64,000 nt of DNA from JAFDXJ01 sp039811225 (GTDB taxonomy: Bacteria; Bacteroidota; Bacteroidia; Chitinophagales; Chitinophagaceae), in assembly GCA_039811225.1 (NCBI GenBank), contig JBDHYG010000008.1, positions 50,178 to 114,177 on the forward strand. The letters run 5' to 3'. Each line of letters opens with the position of its first letter. The stretch's first letter is position 1. The notes below the pieces were generated by a model that saw only the letters and a list, made by a program, of their open reading frames with translations, was not told the origin of the DNA and did no database searches. The translations under genes were made by a program, and so were the position numbers. Of the stretch, positions 54,214 through 62,384 are shown one piece after another.

Positions 54214-54744
54214 TTATTGTACCCCTTGCTTATCATCCCACCATCCTTTCATTTTCCGGATATACAGGATTTGCCCGATATGATAGGCATTATGCGTGGC
54301 GATATGGGAAATCGTATCGTACCATTTCATTAAAACCGCATCATCCGTTTTTTCTATGTATGTTTCCCATTCTGTCAGGATTTGGTCTAATTTTTTCTGT
54401 GCGGCCACCCATGTTTCTTTATCGACAGGTGAAAAAGTTTCTTTATTATCTCCGGAGAAGGCATCGGGTTGGCGGCCTTCAAATTTATCCAGTAATTGTT
54501 TGTTCCAGAAAATCAGGTGTGTCGTGAGTTGGGCAATGGAATGATTGTTACTACTGTCTTTCCAGTTGGCTTGTTCCGGTGTGAGGCCGGCAATAGCCAA
54601 AGTAGCCGGTACAAACCAGTCTTTGACATTGTGCGTGGTTTTTAATTGAGCCAATAAAACAGATTTGATGGTTACGGCAGCATTATCCTGTGCAACGGCC
54701 GAAAAACCGCATAATAGGATAGCCATAGTGATTAACTTTTTCAT
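54214..54744 (-). CDS. DinB-like four-helix protein with signal peptide
   Basis: A 176-residue protein that starts with a signal peptide (MKKLITMAILLCGFSAVAQ) and continues as a DinB/YfiT-type four-helix bundle. The metal-binding histidine pattern is present: TTHLIFWNK (first histidine) and ISHIATHNAYHIGQI (later histidines). Most DinB proteins are cytoplasmic thiol-transferase-like enzymes; this one would be exported. The start at 54744 is chosen for the signal peptide; the frame extends to 54825. A weak hairpin (GCAGGG/CCCTGC, 54181-54210) lies just beyond its 3' end. Confidence 0.8.
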   Translation of the reverse strand: MKKLITMAILLCGFSAVAQDNAAVTIKSVLLAQLKTTHNVKDWFVPATLAIAGLTPEQANWKDSSNNHSIAQLTTHLIFWNKQLLDKFEGRQPDAFSGDNKETFSPVDKETWVAAQKKLDQILTEWETYIEKTDDAVLMKWYDTISHIATHNAYHIGQILYIRKMKGWWDDKQGVQ

Positions 54745-55227
54745 GTGTACTAGTTTTAAAATGATGAAAAATTGATGGTAATTTATTTTTAATAGGATTG
54801 AATAACTGTTTCTAAAAACTGCCATACAATTTTTTAATTAGTAAGCAATCTAAATAAGTCACAGGAAAATAAAAGCACTATTTCAATAATTGTGATGAGA
54901 GGTTATAACGCGCCGTAAAAGGCCTGGTAACCGCTTGTTTCGGCAGTTAATATATAACGAATTCATAAAGTGTGTCGGAAAGGCTTAGCTATGGTTTCTG
55001 TATTTGGAAAGTTCAGGAAAAATAGTTAGTATGCTAAAAGAAATTGAAGGGATAATGAATGGAAAATCCAGGTAATTCGGATGCGTGCTTTTATTTACGG
55101 GCTTGATAGTATGCACCGAAGAGATGAATGGGTGCATGATTTCATTTTGAACTTTATCGCGAGACATTCTTATAAATGAAATATAAAAAAGAAAGTTTTT
55201 TTTATATCAAAATTTCAATAAAAACAA
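54745..55227. other. Non-coding stretch left of the first carbonic anhydrase copy
   Basis: About 480 bases with no convincing gene. It contains stop codons in all frames at short intervals, is AT-rich toward its right end, and has no tRNA-like fold, TAnnTTTG element or repeat that I can see. A 60-codon minus frame at 54985-55167 has no family features. It may hold the promoter for carbonic anhydrase copy 1. Confidence 0.5.
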
Positions 55228-55880
55228 CATGTCGTATAAAAGCATTAAAGAAATTTTGCAACATAATGAGCGCTGGATAGCTGAACAGTTAAAAGCTGAT
55301 CCGGCCTACTTTACCAAACTGAGTAAACGGCAACAACCCAAATATCTTTTTATTAGCTGTTCTGACAGCCGTATTTCCACGGAAGCCATTATGGATGCGC
55401 AGCCCGGTGATGTTTTTATACATCGGAATGTGGCCAATATTATTCCTAATGATGATTTAAATGCTTTATCAGCGATTAATTATGCAGTGAACCATATCAA
55501 AGTTCGGCATATCATCATTTGCGGGCATTATCAATGTGGCGGAATTAAAACAGCCATGGAATGCCGGGATGAGGGTATTCTGAATCCCTGGCTGCGCCAT
55601 ATACGGGATGTATATCGCCTGCATAAAAAAGAGCTCAATGCGATAGCATCGCTGCCAAAACGATATGACCGGCTGGTAGAATTGAATGTATTGGAACAAT
55701 GTATTAATGTGGTCAAGACCCGGGATGTGCAGAAAGCATTACTGGAAAAAAGAATACAGGTGCATGGATGGGTATTTGCTATGCGCACCGGGAAATTAAT
55801 TGACCTGCAATTCAAAACCAATCAGGTAGCCAAAGAACTGATGGATATCTATACTATCTTTAAAAGAAAATGAGGAGGAG
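55228..55880 (+). repeat. 653-bp direct repeat, left copy
   Basis: Bases 55228-55880 match 63138-63790 at all but two positions (55240 and 55277, corresponding to 63150 and 63187). The repeat starts 1 base before the ATG and ends 7 bases after the TGA. Sequences outside the repeat are unrelated. It bounds a 7,910-base unit measured from start codon to start codon. Confidence 0.95.
55229..55873 (+). CDS. Beta-class carbonic anhydrase, copy 1
   Basis: A 214-residue zinc enzyme that interconverts CO2 and bicarbonate. Zinc ligands are C44 (FISCSDSR, with the D46-R48 pair), H100 and C103 (ICGHYQCGG). RNVAN and the dimer helix are also present. It carries isoleucine at residue 17; the second copy has valine. 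It is cytoplasmic (no signal peptide). It is the left member of a near-identical pair that flanks an accessory block. No gene of the same strand lies within 450 bases on either side. Confidence 0.95.
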   Translation: MSYKSIKEILQHNERWIAEQLKADPAYFTKLSKRQQPKYLFISCSDSRISTEAIMDAQPGDVFIHRNVANIIPNDDLNALSAINYAVNHIKVRHIIICGHYQCGGIKTAMECRDEGILNPWLRHIRDVYRLHKKELNAIASLPKRYDRLVELNVLEQCINVVKTRDVQKALLEKRIQVHGWVFAMRTGKLIDLQFKTNQVAKELMDIYTIFKRK

Positions 55881-56301
55881 AAAAGTGTGAGATTAATGAA
55901 GAGCACCTTTAAAACATTTGAGTGATTGGTTTGCAAGGCAAGTAGACTGTTGCATTAGGCTGAAGAGCAAAAAGATAAATGCATGCCTGGTGTATATACT
56001 TTTCTTTCTGTTTAGATAAAAAAAATATAGTCATCAAATGAGTAGAAGAGAAAAAGTAAATTGACAGGATGACCATACCATGTTTATCAGTATTTGCAGT
56101 ATATGATCGATTCGAGGATCAACTAAAAGTTGGGTTGCTGAAAGCGCTATTGAATATTTGTTTAAAGATCAAGAATAAAATAAAAACATTTTTATCTTTT
56201 ATATGCACTGCTTAGGATATTGTATTTAACATGAAGAGTTTTGCAAGTTGGGATGAATAATGTAATACCTATTAAGTGAGACAAATGCACACTTAGAAAC
56301 G
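55881..56301. other. Non-coding stretch right of carbonic anhydrase copy 1
   Basis: About 420 AT-rich bases with frequent stops in all frames and no recognisable gene, RNA or repeat. It precedes the promoter of the Crp/Fnr-type gene. It could be a decayed junction of the island. Confidence 0.5.
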
Positions 56302-56321
56302 TATTTTTGCCCGTAGCTTTG
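56302..56321 (+). promoter_or_regulatory. Two tandem -7 elements before the Crp/Fnr-type gene
   Basis: TATTTTTG (56302-56309) and TAGCTTTG (56314-56321) each fit TAnnTTTG and lie 12 bases apart. The ATG at 56353 is 31 bases beyond the second. Two overlapping promoters are possible. Confidence 0.45.
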
Positions 56322-56352
56322 GACACATTTGTGTGAAAAATTTTTATGCTCC

Positions 56353-56934
56353 ATGACACAATTACTGAAAGAAATAATAAAGAAAAATATAAAGGTTGAC
56401 GGCAAAGATCTCCATCTTTTAGATGACTATTTCAAACCAAAAAAAATAGCCAAAGGATCGTTCCTGCTTAAAGAGGGAGAAGTATTTCATGCAGCAGTAT
56501 TTGTTCAAAATGGTTTATTTCGAACGTTTGTTATTGATGAGAATGGTACGGAACATATTGTACAATTTGCAACGCAAGGTATGTGGACAGGAGACCTGGC
56601 GAGCTTTATATCAGGAAAGCCTTCAAAATTTTATACCGAAGCACTTGAAGAATCTGAAATCCTTACAATAACAAAAAATGAGTGGGAAAATTTGCTGCAA
56701 AAAGCCCCCTTCTATTTAGACTTTCACCGGAAGCTTTTAGAAAAAGGATTGTTTAGCTTACAGGAGAGGCTTCTTGAATCTTATTCAGTTGATGCCAGAA
56801 AAAAATACTTAAATCTTATCCACACTTTTCCTGACATTATACAACGAGTTCCACTTTATATGATAGCCTCCTACCTCGGTATGAGTAGAGAAACGCTTAG
56901 CAGAGTTCGCAAACACCTTACTGACAAAAAATAA
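56353..56934 (+). CDS. Crp/Fnr-family transcriptional regulator
   Basis: A 193-residue regulator with an N-terminal cyclic-nucleotide-binding-like beta-roll (about residues 28-120: GSFLLKEGEVFHAAVFVQNG, then GTEHIVQFATQGMWTGDLAS) and a C-terminal helix-turn-helix (about 155-190: VPLYMIASYLGMSRETLSR). The usual FNR cysteines and the cAMP-binding RxS pair of CRP are not evident, so the effector is unknown. The ATG at 56353 is preferred to a TTG at 56329. It is the first gene of the island and the likely controller of the genes that follow. Confidence 0.9.
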   Translation: MTQLLKEIIKKNIKVDGKDLHLLDDYFKPKKIAKGSFLLKEGEVFHAAVFVQNGLFRTFVIDENGTEHIVQFATQGMWTGDLASFISGKPSKFYTEALEESEILTITKNEWENLLQKAPFYLDFHRKLLEKGLFSLQERLLESYSVDARKKYLNLIHTFPDIIQRVPLYMIASYLGMSRETLSRVRKHLTDKK

Positions 56935-56995
56935 TCCATCCAACTTCGTCTTTCATTTTGTGACATAAGTCAATGGACTGGCTATTTTGCCGTTC

Positions 56996-57003
56996 TAACT
57001 TTG
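56996..57003 (+). promoter_or_regulatory. Bacteroidota-type -7 element before the exported barrel-like gene
   Basis: TAACTTTG matches TAnnTTTG and lies 21 bases before the ATG at 57025. No clear -33 element. Confidence 0.5.
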
Positions 57004-57024
57004 CATATGTAAAAACAATGAATT

Positions 57025-57762
57025 ATGGGTGGTGCAAAATATAAAAAACACAAACTAATAAAAAAAAGAAAATCCAAGTTCATCAAGAGAATATTTGTCT
57101 TATTAATATTGATTTGTTTTCAATTAAATATTTGGGCACAAAACAATACCGAGCCTGTCAAGTTAAATCCACAAACTGTAAGCCCCGTCATAGCGGAAAC
57201 CATGATTGGCGTTAACGGTGTGAACATTCAAACTATATTTTCAAAAACATTCACACCTAAAAGTCGATTTGGTATATTTGGAATCGCCGACTTATATGGT
57301 GTGTATAATACCCAAGAACAAGCCATAAGAAACCAGCAAATGGCTCAGACCCATCTTACTTTTAGAATTGTCAAAGGCTTAAATGTAAGTGCCGGAGCAT
57401 TTTTTGAAAATCATTCCGGTTTTCGCCCTACGTTTGGTTTACAGTACAACCTCTTCGTTAAAGATTTTCACTTACTTCTTGCTCCTCGTGTTGATCTGAA
57501 TCAAACCTATAATGGAGAAATGTTAGGGATAATAGAATATATGCCTCAACTAAATGAAAGTTGGAAATTTTATACGCGATTACAAGGACTTTACAATCAG
57601 GATTTCCAAAACGATATTCATAGTATAAGTTATGTTTGGGGGCGACTTGGAGCCTCCTATAAAAACTATCGTTTTGGTGTTGGAGGAAATTTTTACTGGT
57701 TAGGGCCACAGAAAATAACAGAAAGTAATGTTGGTCTATTTATGGGAGTTCTTCTTTTTTAA
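57025..57762 (+). CDS. Exported, probably outer-membrane, beta-rich protein
   Basis: A 245-residue protein with an unusually long basic start (GGAKYKKHKLIKKRKSKF) before a signal peptide core (IFVLLILICFQLNIWAQ). The mature part is a series of alternating strands (FGLQYNLFVKDFHLLLAPRV, RLQGLYNQDFQNDIHSISYV) and ends GLFMGVLLF with a terminal phenylalanine, as in small outer-membrane beta-barrels. I recognise no named family. It lies between the Crp/Fnr-type regulator and the hydrolase; it could be a porin or adaptor for the module, which is inference. Confidence 0.65.
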   Translation: MGGAKYKKHKLIKKRKSKFIKRIFVLLILICFQLNIWAQNNTEPVKLNPQTVSPVIAETMIGVNGVNIQTIFSKTFTPKSRFGIFGIADLYGVYNTQEQAIRNQQMAQTHLTFRIVKGLNVSAGAFFENHSGFRPTFGLQYNLFVKDFHLLLAPRVDLNQTYNGEMLGIIEYMPQLNESWKFYTRLQGLYNQDFQNDIHSISYVWGRLGASYKNYRFGVGGNFYWLGPQKITESNVGLFMGVLLF

Positions 57763-57800
57763 AATGTAAAATCAATTTTTAATACATAAAATAAATAGTT

Positions 57801-58481
57801 ATGAGCACACCAGCAAATTTCAATGGCAAAGCGCCAATGATTGATCCAAATAATGTAGCTATGCTACTTATAGATCACCAGAGCAGTTTGTTTCAATTAG
57901 TGGAAGATATGCCTGCCACGGTTCTTAGACAAAATGTGACCGCTTTGGCAAAAGTTGCATCGTTGGCTAAGATTCCCGTTATTACTACTGCTTCAGTTCC
58001 CCAGGGACCGAATGGCCCATTGATTCCGGAAGTACACCAGTATGCCCCGCATGCCACCTACATTCCCCGTAAAGGTGAACTTAGCGCGTGGAAAAACAAA
58101 GAGTTTCGTGATGCGGTAAAAGCAACAGGGAAAAAACAACTTATTATTGCCGGCACTTTAACCAATGTATGTCTGGCATTTCCTGCCATAGAAGCTGTGG
58201 CTGACGGCTATCAGGTTTTTGCAGTCTTTGATGCATCAGGAGCCAGTTCTAAAATGGCTTACGAAATTACATTAGCAAGATTGGTACAGGCTGGGGTAGT
58301 TCCTATTGATACCGGTGGAGCAGTTGCAGAATTGGAAGCAACTTTAAACAGAGATGATGTACAGGAGTGGAATTATGCTACAGCGCATATCTATCCTAAG
58401 TATGTATTGCTTTATGAAGCATACACCAAAGCACAAAGTGTAATAACCAACAATGAAACACTTGATTCCGAAAGAAAATAA
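57801..58481 (+). CDS. Isochorismatase-family cysteine hydrolase
   Basis: A 226-residue cytoplasmic hydrolase of the YcaC/nicotinamidase-like group. The catalytic triad is visible: D25 in MLLIDHQSS, a lysine around residue 91 in PRKGELSAW, and C124 in GTLTNVCLAF, where the preceding threonine and asparagine are family-typical. The group hydrolyses amides or C-O bonds in small metabolites; this member's substrate is unknown. A terminator follows, which separates it from the downstream genes. Confidence 0.9.
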   Translation: MSTPANFNGKAPMIDPNNVAMLLIDHQSSLFQLVEDMPATVLRQNVTALAKVASLAKIPVITTASVPQGPNGPLIPEVHQYAPHATYIPRKGELSAWKNKEFRDAVKATGKKQLIIAGTLTNVCLAFPAIEAVADGYQVFAVFDASGASSKMAYEITLARLVQAGVVPIDTGGAVAELEATLNRDDVQEWNYATAHIYPKYVLLYEAYTKAQSVITNNETLDSERK

Positions 58482-58488
58482 GTAAGAG

Positions 58489-58520
58489 AAAAGCGGAGGC
58501 TTTACTGACTCCGCTTTTTT
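58489..58520 (+). terminator. Intrinsic terminator after the isochorismatase gene
   Basis: AAAAGCGGAG pairs with CTCCGCTTTT across a 10-base loop, and extra T follow. It splits the island into an upstream and a downstream transcription unit. Confidence 0.75.
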
Positions 58521-58548
58521 AATAGTATCACCAATTAAAATATAAAAT

Positions 58549-58782
58549 ATGGAAACCTGGTTATCAAGTTTAAAGACATCAACACCACAGGAAGGCTTTG
58601 AATTGGCTATTAAACTTGCCCGCATGGGTGTAAAATACACTCAACCCGATATGGAAGTATTGAAGAAAGGAAGAAAAGAATATGCCGGAAATGCAGAATT
58701 TCTGATCAATGCTTCACAAGTAGTGGCAATCCATTTTCAAACTGTTGCAAAAGCCAATAATTATTGGAACAATGACAAATAA
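58549..58782 (+). CDS. Small conserved-looking protein of unknown function
   Basis: A 77-residue, soluble, probably helical protein without a signal peptide or membrane helix; the segments EGFELAIKLARMGVKYTQPD and FLINASQVVAIHFQTVAKAN are amphipathic. No known family. Its coding status rests on the ATG start, the position right after a terminator and the 11-base overlap with the next gene, which suggests translational coupling with the NmrA-type reductase. Confidence 0.55.
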   Translation: METWLSSLKTSTPQEGFELAIKLARMGVKYTQPDMEVLKKGRKEYAGNAEFLINASQVVAIHFQTVAKANNYWNNDK

Positions 58783-59635
58783 AATAATTGCTATAACCGG
58801 TGCCTCCGGCACGGTAGGCAGCGAAGTGGTAAAGCTTCTTTCACTAAAAGGGGCGCAGGTAATAGCCCTATCCCGCCATCCGGAAAAAGGGGTAAAACTC
58901 CCCGGTGTGGAATGGAGGAAAGCAGACCTTACAAACAGGACTGAAATGGTTGATGTGTTGAATGGGGTTGACACGTTGTTTTTACTCACCGGCAATATTA
59001 GCGATATGGTATATGCACAAAAGAATGGTATTCGTGCTGCCAGACAAGCCGGCGTTAGAAAGGTGGTGAAACTGTCGGCATTGGGAGCATCAGAACATTC
59101 TATGTCTATCATCGGATTGTGGCATCATATAGTTGAACAGGCATTGGAAAACTCAGGATTGGAATGGGTTATACTTCGTCCACATGCATTTATGCAGAAT
59201 TTTTTGGACCAAAAAGATTCAATCAAAAATGGTCAATTATTTTCTGCTGCAGAGGATGGTAAAATACCATTCATTGATAGCAGAAATATTGCGGAAGTAG
59301 CTGCAGAAGTGCTAACAAGTGATCATTGGAATAAGCAAAAAATAATACTTACGGGCCCTGATTCGCTTTCATTTGATGATTTGGCAAAAATATTTTCTGA
59401 TGAGTTAGGATATCAAGTAAAGCATATACGTGAATCAGAAGACGAAACCTGGCAACACTTACGGAGAGAAGGAAAATCTCCTTGGGTAATAGCCGGGCAA
59501 ATGGCACTTTATAATTATTGGAAAATGGGAGGCGTAACATCAAAAACAACAAATGAGGTGGAAAAAATTATTAGAAAAAAACCGTATTCGGTTGTTGAGT
59601 TCCTTCATCAACATAAGGCCAAATTCATAAGTTGA
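58772..59635 (+). CDS. NmrA-type NAD(P)-binding protein
   Basis: A 287-residue atypical short-chain dehydrogenase. The Rossmann motif AITGASGTVGSEV is near residue 7, then VDTLFLLTGNISDMVYAQKNG, KVVKLSALGAS, and WVILRPHAFMQNFLD, as in quinone oxidoreductase 2 (QorB-like) and NmrA regulators. It may reduce quinones or related compounds, or sense NAD(P). The ATG at 58772 is preferred; a TTG at 58745 in frame is less likely. It starts inside the end of the 77-residue gene and precedes the exporter gene by 19 bases. Confidence 0.88.
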   Translation: MTNKIIAITGASGTVGSEVVKLLSLKGAQVIALSRHPEKGVKLPGVEWRKADLTNRTEMVDVLNGVDTLFLLTGNISDMVYAQKNGIRAARQAGVRKVVKLSALGASEHSMSIIGLWHHIVEQALENSGLEWVILRPHAFMQNFLDQKDSIKNGQLFSAAEDGKIPFIDSRNIAEVAAEVLTSDHWNKQKIILTGPDSLSFDDLAKIFSDELGYQVKHIRESEDETWQHLRREGKSPWVIAGQMALYNYWKMGGVTSKTTNEVEKIIRKKPYSVVEFLHQHKAKFIS

Positions 59636-59654
59636 TCTTTGAAAATTAGGGCAG

Positions 59655-60857
59655 ATGAAAAAACAAATCAATAAATCAATTCTAATTATCTTGCTTGGTC
59701 TGCTTGCCGCCTTGAGTACGCTCACCATAGCCATGTACATCCCGGGATTTCACCAAATGGCACATGAATTTAAGGTTGGCGAAAACCAAATAGCTTTTAC
59801 ACTCACCTCGTATTTCATAGGCATTACCATAGGACAATTAATTTATGGACCGATCATAGATAAATACGGACGCAGGAATCCACTGTTAATATCATTACTC
59901 CTCTTCATTATTACCACGTTGGGGTGTGCACTGGCAAACTCATTAAATATGATGATAGTACTGCGTTTTATTCAGGCATTGGGTGCAAGTGCCGGAATGG
60001 TTTCAGCATTGGCAATTATTACAGATGTTTTTGAACCCGAAGAAAGACCCAAAGCATTTTCGTTAGTTATGACAGTGTTGGGCGTTGCGCCGATCATTTC
60101 TCCTTCATTGGGTAGTTTTCTTGTAGCAGCTTATAAATGGGAAACTGTCTTTTATGCTATTACTGGCTATGGTGCTTTAGTAGCAATTCTAATCTTCTTT
60201 TTTCTACCAGAAACATCTCGATTTAAGTCTGCGGAAAAACTTCAGATCAAAAAAATATTGACGAATTATGTCACTGTATTAAAAAATAAAATTTTCAGTC
60301 TTCATGCTATTGGCGGGAGTATGGCCAATGCCGTGATCTTTGCTTTTGTGGCGGCTTCTCCAGCTATCTTTATGGGACATTATAGAATTGCGCCAAAGGA
60401 ATTTGGTTTATTATATGGAATCAGTGCCACTGGTGCCATGGCAGGAAATTATTTGAATGGTGTATTGGTCAGGAGAATTCAATTTAAAAAAATGATGATG
60501 ATAGGGGCAATGATTCTATTTGTGTTAACAGGTTTGTTTTCGATAGTGGCAATTATATCAGATAGTTTTCCATATCAGGTTTTAGTAATAGCACTGTTTT
60601 TAATTTTGCTAAGCGTTGGATTGATTTATCCAAATACGGTAAATGCAGCTTTATCCCCATTTAGAGAATTAGCAGGCTCGGCTTCGGCATTGAACGGATC
60701 GTTGATGATGGCAATGAGTGCTTTAATAACAGCGGTAGTTGGTGTTTTAGGAAAACCAACACCTTTTACAATGTTTTCCATCATGATGGTTGCAAGTGTA
60801 CTGGTGCTTGTCTTTTTAGTGGTAGCAAAAAAAATTGGTAATGACAATAATAAATAA
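59655..60857 (+). CDS. MFS exporter, Bcr/CflA-type
   Basis: A 400-residue major-facilitator protein with 12 predicted helices. The loop 2-3 motif is YGPIIDKYGRRNPLLISLLL, and VLRFIQALGASAGMVSALAI (about residue 104) is the Bcr/CflA-type signature of drug:proton antiporters. It would export small organic compounds from the cytoplasm. The next gene (flavin monooxygenase) starts 4 bases after the stop, so transport and conversion are probably co-expressed. Confidence 0.92.
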   Translation: MKKQINKSILIILLGLLAALSTLTIAMYIPGFHQMAHEFKVGENQIAFTLTSYFIGITIGQLIYGPIIDKYGRRNPLLISLLLFIITTLGCALANSLNMMIVLRFIQALGASAGMVSALAIITDVFEPEERPKAFSLVMTVLGVAPIISPSLGSFLVAAYKWETVFYAITGYGALVAILIFFFLPETSRFKSAEKLQIKKILTNYVTVLKNKIFSLHAIGGSMANAVIFAFVAASPAIFMGHYRIAPKEFGLLYGISATGAMAGNYLNGVLVRRIQFKKMMMIGAMILFVLTGLFSIVAIISDSFPYQVLVIALFLILLSVGLIYPNTVNAALSPFRELAGSASALNGSLMMAMSALITAVVGVLGKPTPFTMFSIMMVASVLVLVFLVVAKKIGNDNNK

Positions 60858-60861
60858 TGCT

Positions 60862-61911
60862 ATGAAATTTGGAATAGGAATGTTTGGCGATTCAGGATAT
60901 GATTATGAAACAAAAAAATATCGTAGCCCGGATAACCGCTTAAAAGAAATTATTGAAGAAGTAAAACTGGCAGATGAAGTTGGGATTGATGTATTTGCAA
61001 TGGGCGAACACCACCGGGATGACTATGTGGTTTCCTCTCCCGAAACCATGCTTGCGGCACTCTCAACCGTTACAAAAAATATCATCCTTTCCAGTGGGGT
61101 GAATGTGCTGAGTTCAACCGACCCAGTGAAATTGTATCAGGACTTTGCTATGATTGATTTAATTTCAGGACAGCGGGCAGAGATAATGGCCGGAAGGGGA
61201 AGTTTTATTGAATCATTTCCACTTTTTGGGCAAAGTTTAGAGGATTACAACGAGTTGTTTACTGAGAAATTAGATTTGTTACTTCAACTCAGAAAGAACG
61301 AACCCATTACCTGGGAAGGTAAGTTTCGCCCTGCTCTGGAAAATCAAACCATATACCCACAACCTAAAAGAGAAATTCCTGTTTGGATTGCAGTTGGCGG
61401 AACACCACAATCGGTTTATAGAGCAGCCACATTGGGATTGCCCATAATGTTTGCCATTATTGGTGGGGATATTCGTCAGTTCAAACAACTTTTTGATTAT
61501 TACAAAGAGGCTTACATCAGGGCAGGACATGATATTAATAAAATGGAAACAGGTGTTCACTCACATACTCATGTTGCCCCAACAAGGGAAGCAACTATTG
61601 CCGACTATTATCCTGAATATTCCCGGCACATGAATAAAATGGCCATTGAGCGTAATTGGGGAGGCGGTCCATTTACGCAATCAAGATTTGAAGCCGGAAT
61701 GACAAAACAAGGTGCTTTATTCATGGGAAATCCGGAAGCGGTTGCAGAGAAAATTATTTACGCAAAAGAATTGTTTGGTTTAACCCGTTTTATTGCCCAT
61801 ATTGATGTGGGAGGACCTTCTCACAAAGAATTGATGCGAACTATTGAGCTTTATGGCACAAAAGTAATTCCGATAGTTAAAAAACATTTTGCAAAAAATG
61901 AAAACCAGTAA
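60862..61911 (+). CDS. LLM-class flavin-dependent monooxygenase
   Basis: A 349-residue luciferase-like (TIM-barrel) monooxygenase. Features are FGIGMFGDSGYDY at the start, VGIDVFAMGEHHRDDY with the family's EHH pattern, SGVNVLSSTDPVKLYQDFAM, and GGTPQSVYRAATLGLPIMFA. Members oxidise a substrate with FMNH2 and oxygen and need a separate flavin reductase, which is present four genes' distance or less downstream (62385-63038). The start at 60862 is used; the frame's 60835 start lies inside the exporter gene. The substrate is unknown. Confidence 0.92.
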   Translation: MKFGIGMFGDSGYDYETKKYRSPDNRLKEIIEEVKLADEVGIDVFAMGEHHRDDYVVSSPETMLAALSTVTKNIILSSGVNVLSSTDPVKLYQDFAMIDLISGQRAEIMAGRGSFIESFPLFGQSLEDYNELFTEKLDLLLQLRKNEPITWEGKFRPALENQTIYPQPKREIPVWIAVGGTPQSVYRAATLGLPIMFAIIGGDIRQFKQLFDYYKEAYIRAGHDINKMETGVHSHTHVAPTREATIADYYPEYSRHMNKMAIERNWGGGPFTQSRFEAGMTKQGALFMGNPEAVAEKIIYAKELFGLTRFIAHIDVGGPSHKELMRTIELYGTKVIPIVKKHFAKNENQ

Positions 61912-62374
61912 AATGAAAACGGCACTTTCACCAGAAGATGTTCCAAAATTATTTGTAGAGAACTGGAACAATCGCAGACCCGATTTAATGGCTGAACTTT
62001 TTGAAGAAGATGCAGATTTTATCAATGTAGTTGGATTGTGGTGGAATAACCGAAAGGATATTTTTAAAGCGCATGATTACGGATTAAGGGTTATATTTAA
62101 AGACTCTTTTTTAAAAATTATCTCTTTAAAAACTAAAAACTTATCTGATGATTTTTCTGTTATTCATGCCAAGATGAAGTTAATAGGGCAAACACCTATA
62201 GAAAATCAAACTGGTGGCGAAAGACGTACCATCTTTACATTTATAGTCAGAAAAACCGACCAGGGTAACTGGATAGCTGTATCTGCACAAAATACAGACA
62301 TTGTTGGTGGTGCTGAAACATACATCCGAACAAAAAGTGGCGAATTGAAACCGGTAAATTATCAAAAAAAATAA
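61898..62374 (+). CDS. SnoaL/SgcJ-like NTF2-fold protein
   Basis: A 158-residue protein of the SgcJ/EcaC-type NTF2-like superfamily: LFVENWNNRRPDLMAELFEE at the start, then DFINVVGLWWNNRKDIFKAH, and a closing antiparallel sheet (FTFIVRKTDQGNWIAVSAQN). The cone-shaped fold holds hydrophobic ligands and some members act in polyketide tailoring. No catalytic residue can be fixed here. It overlaps the monooxygenase stop by 14 bases (or follows it by 1 base if the ATG at 61913 is used). Confidence 0.82.
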   Translation: MKTSKMKTALSPEDVPKLFVENWNNRRPDLMAELFEEDADFINVVGLWWNNRKDIFKAHDYGLRVIFKDSFLKIISLKTKNLSDDFSVIHAKMKLIGQTPIENQTGGERRTIFTFIVRKTDQGNWIAVSAQNTDIVGGAETYIRTKSGELKPVNYQKK

Positions 62375-62384
62375 ATTGAAAACG

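Noticed and set aside
54985..55167. 60-codon minus frame in the non-coding stretch before carbonic anhydrase copy 1
   Set aside because: No signal peptide, domain or upstream promoter, and its length is within chance for AT-rich DNA.
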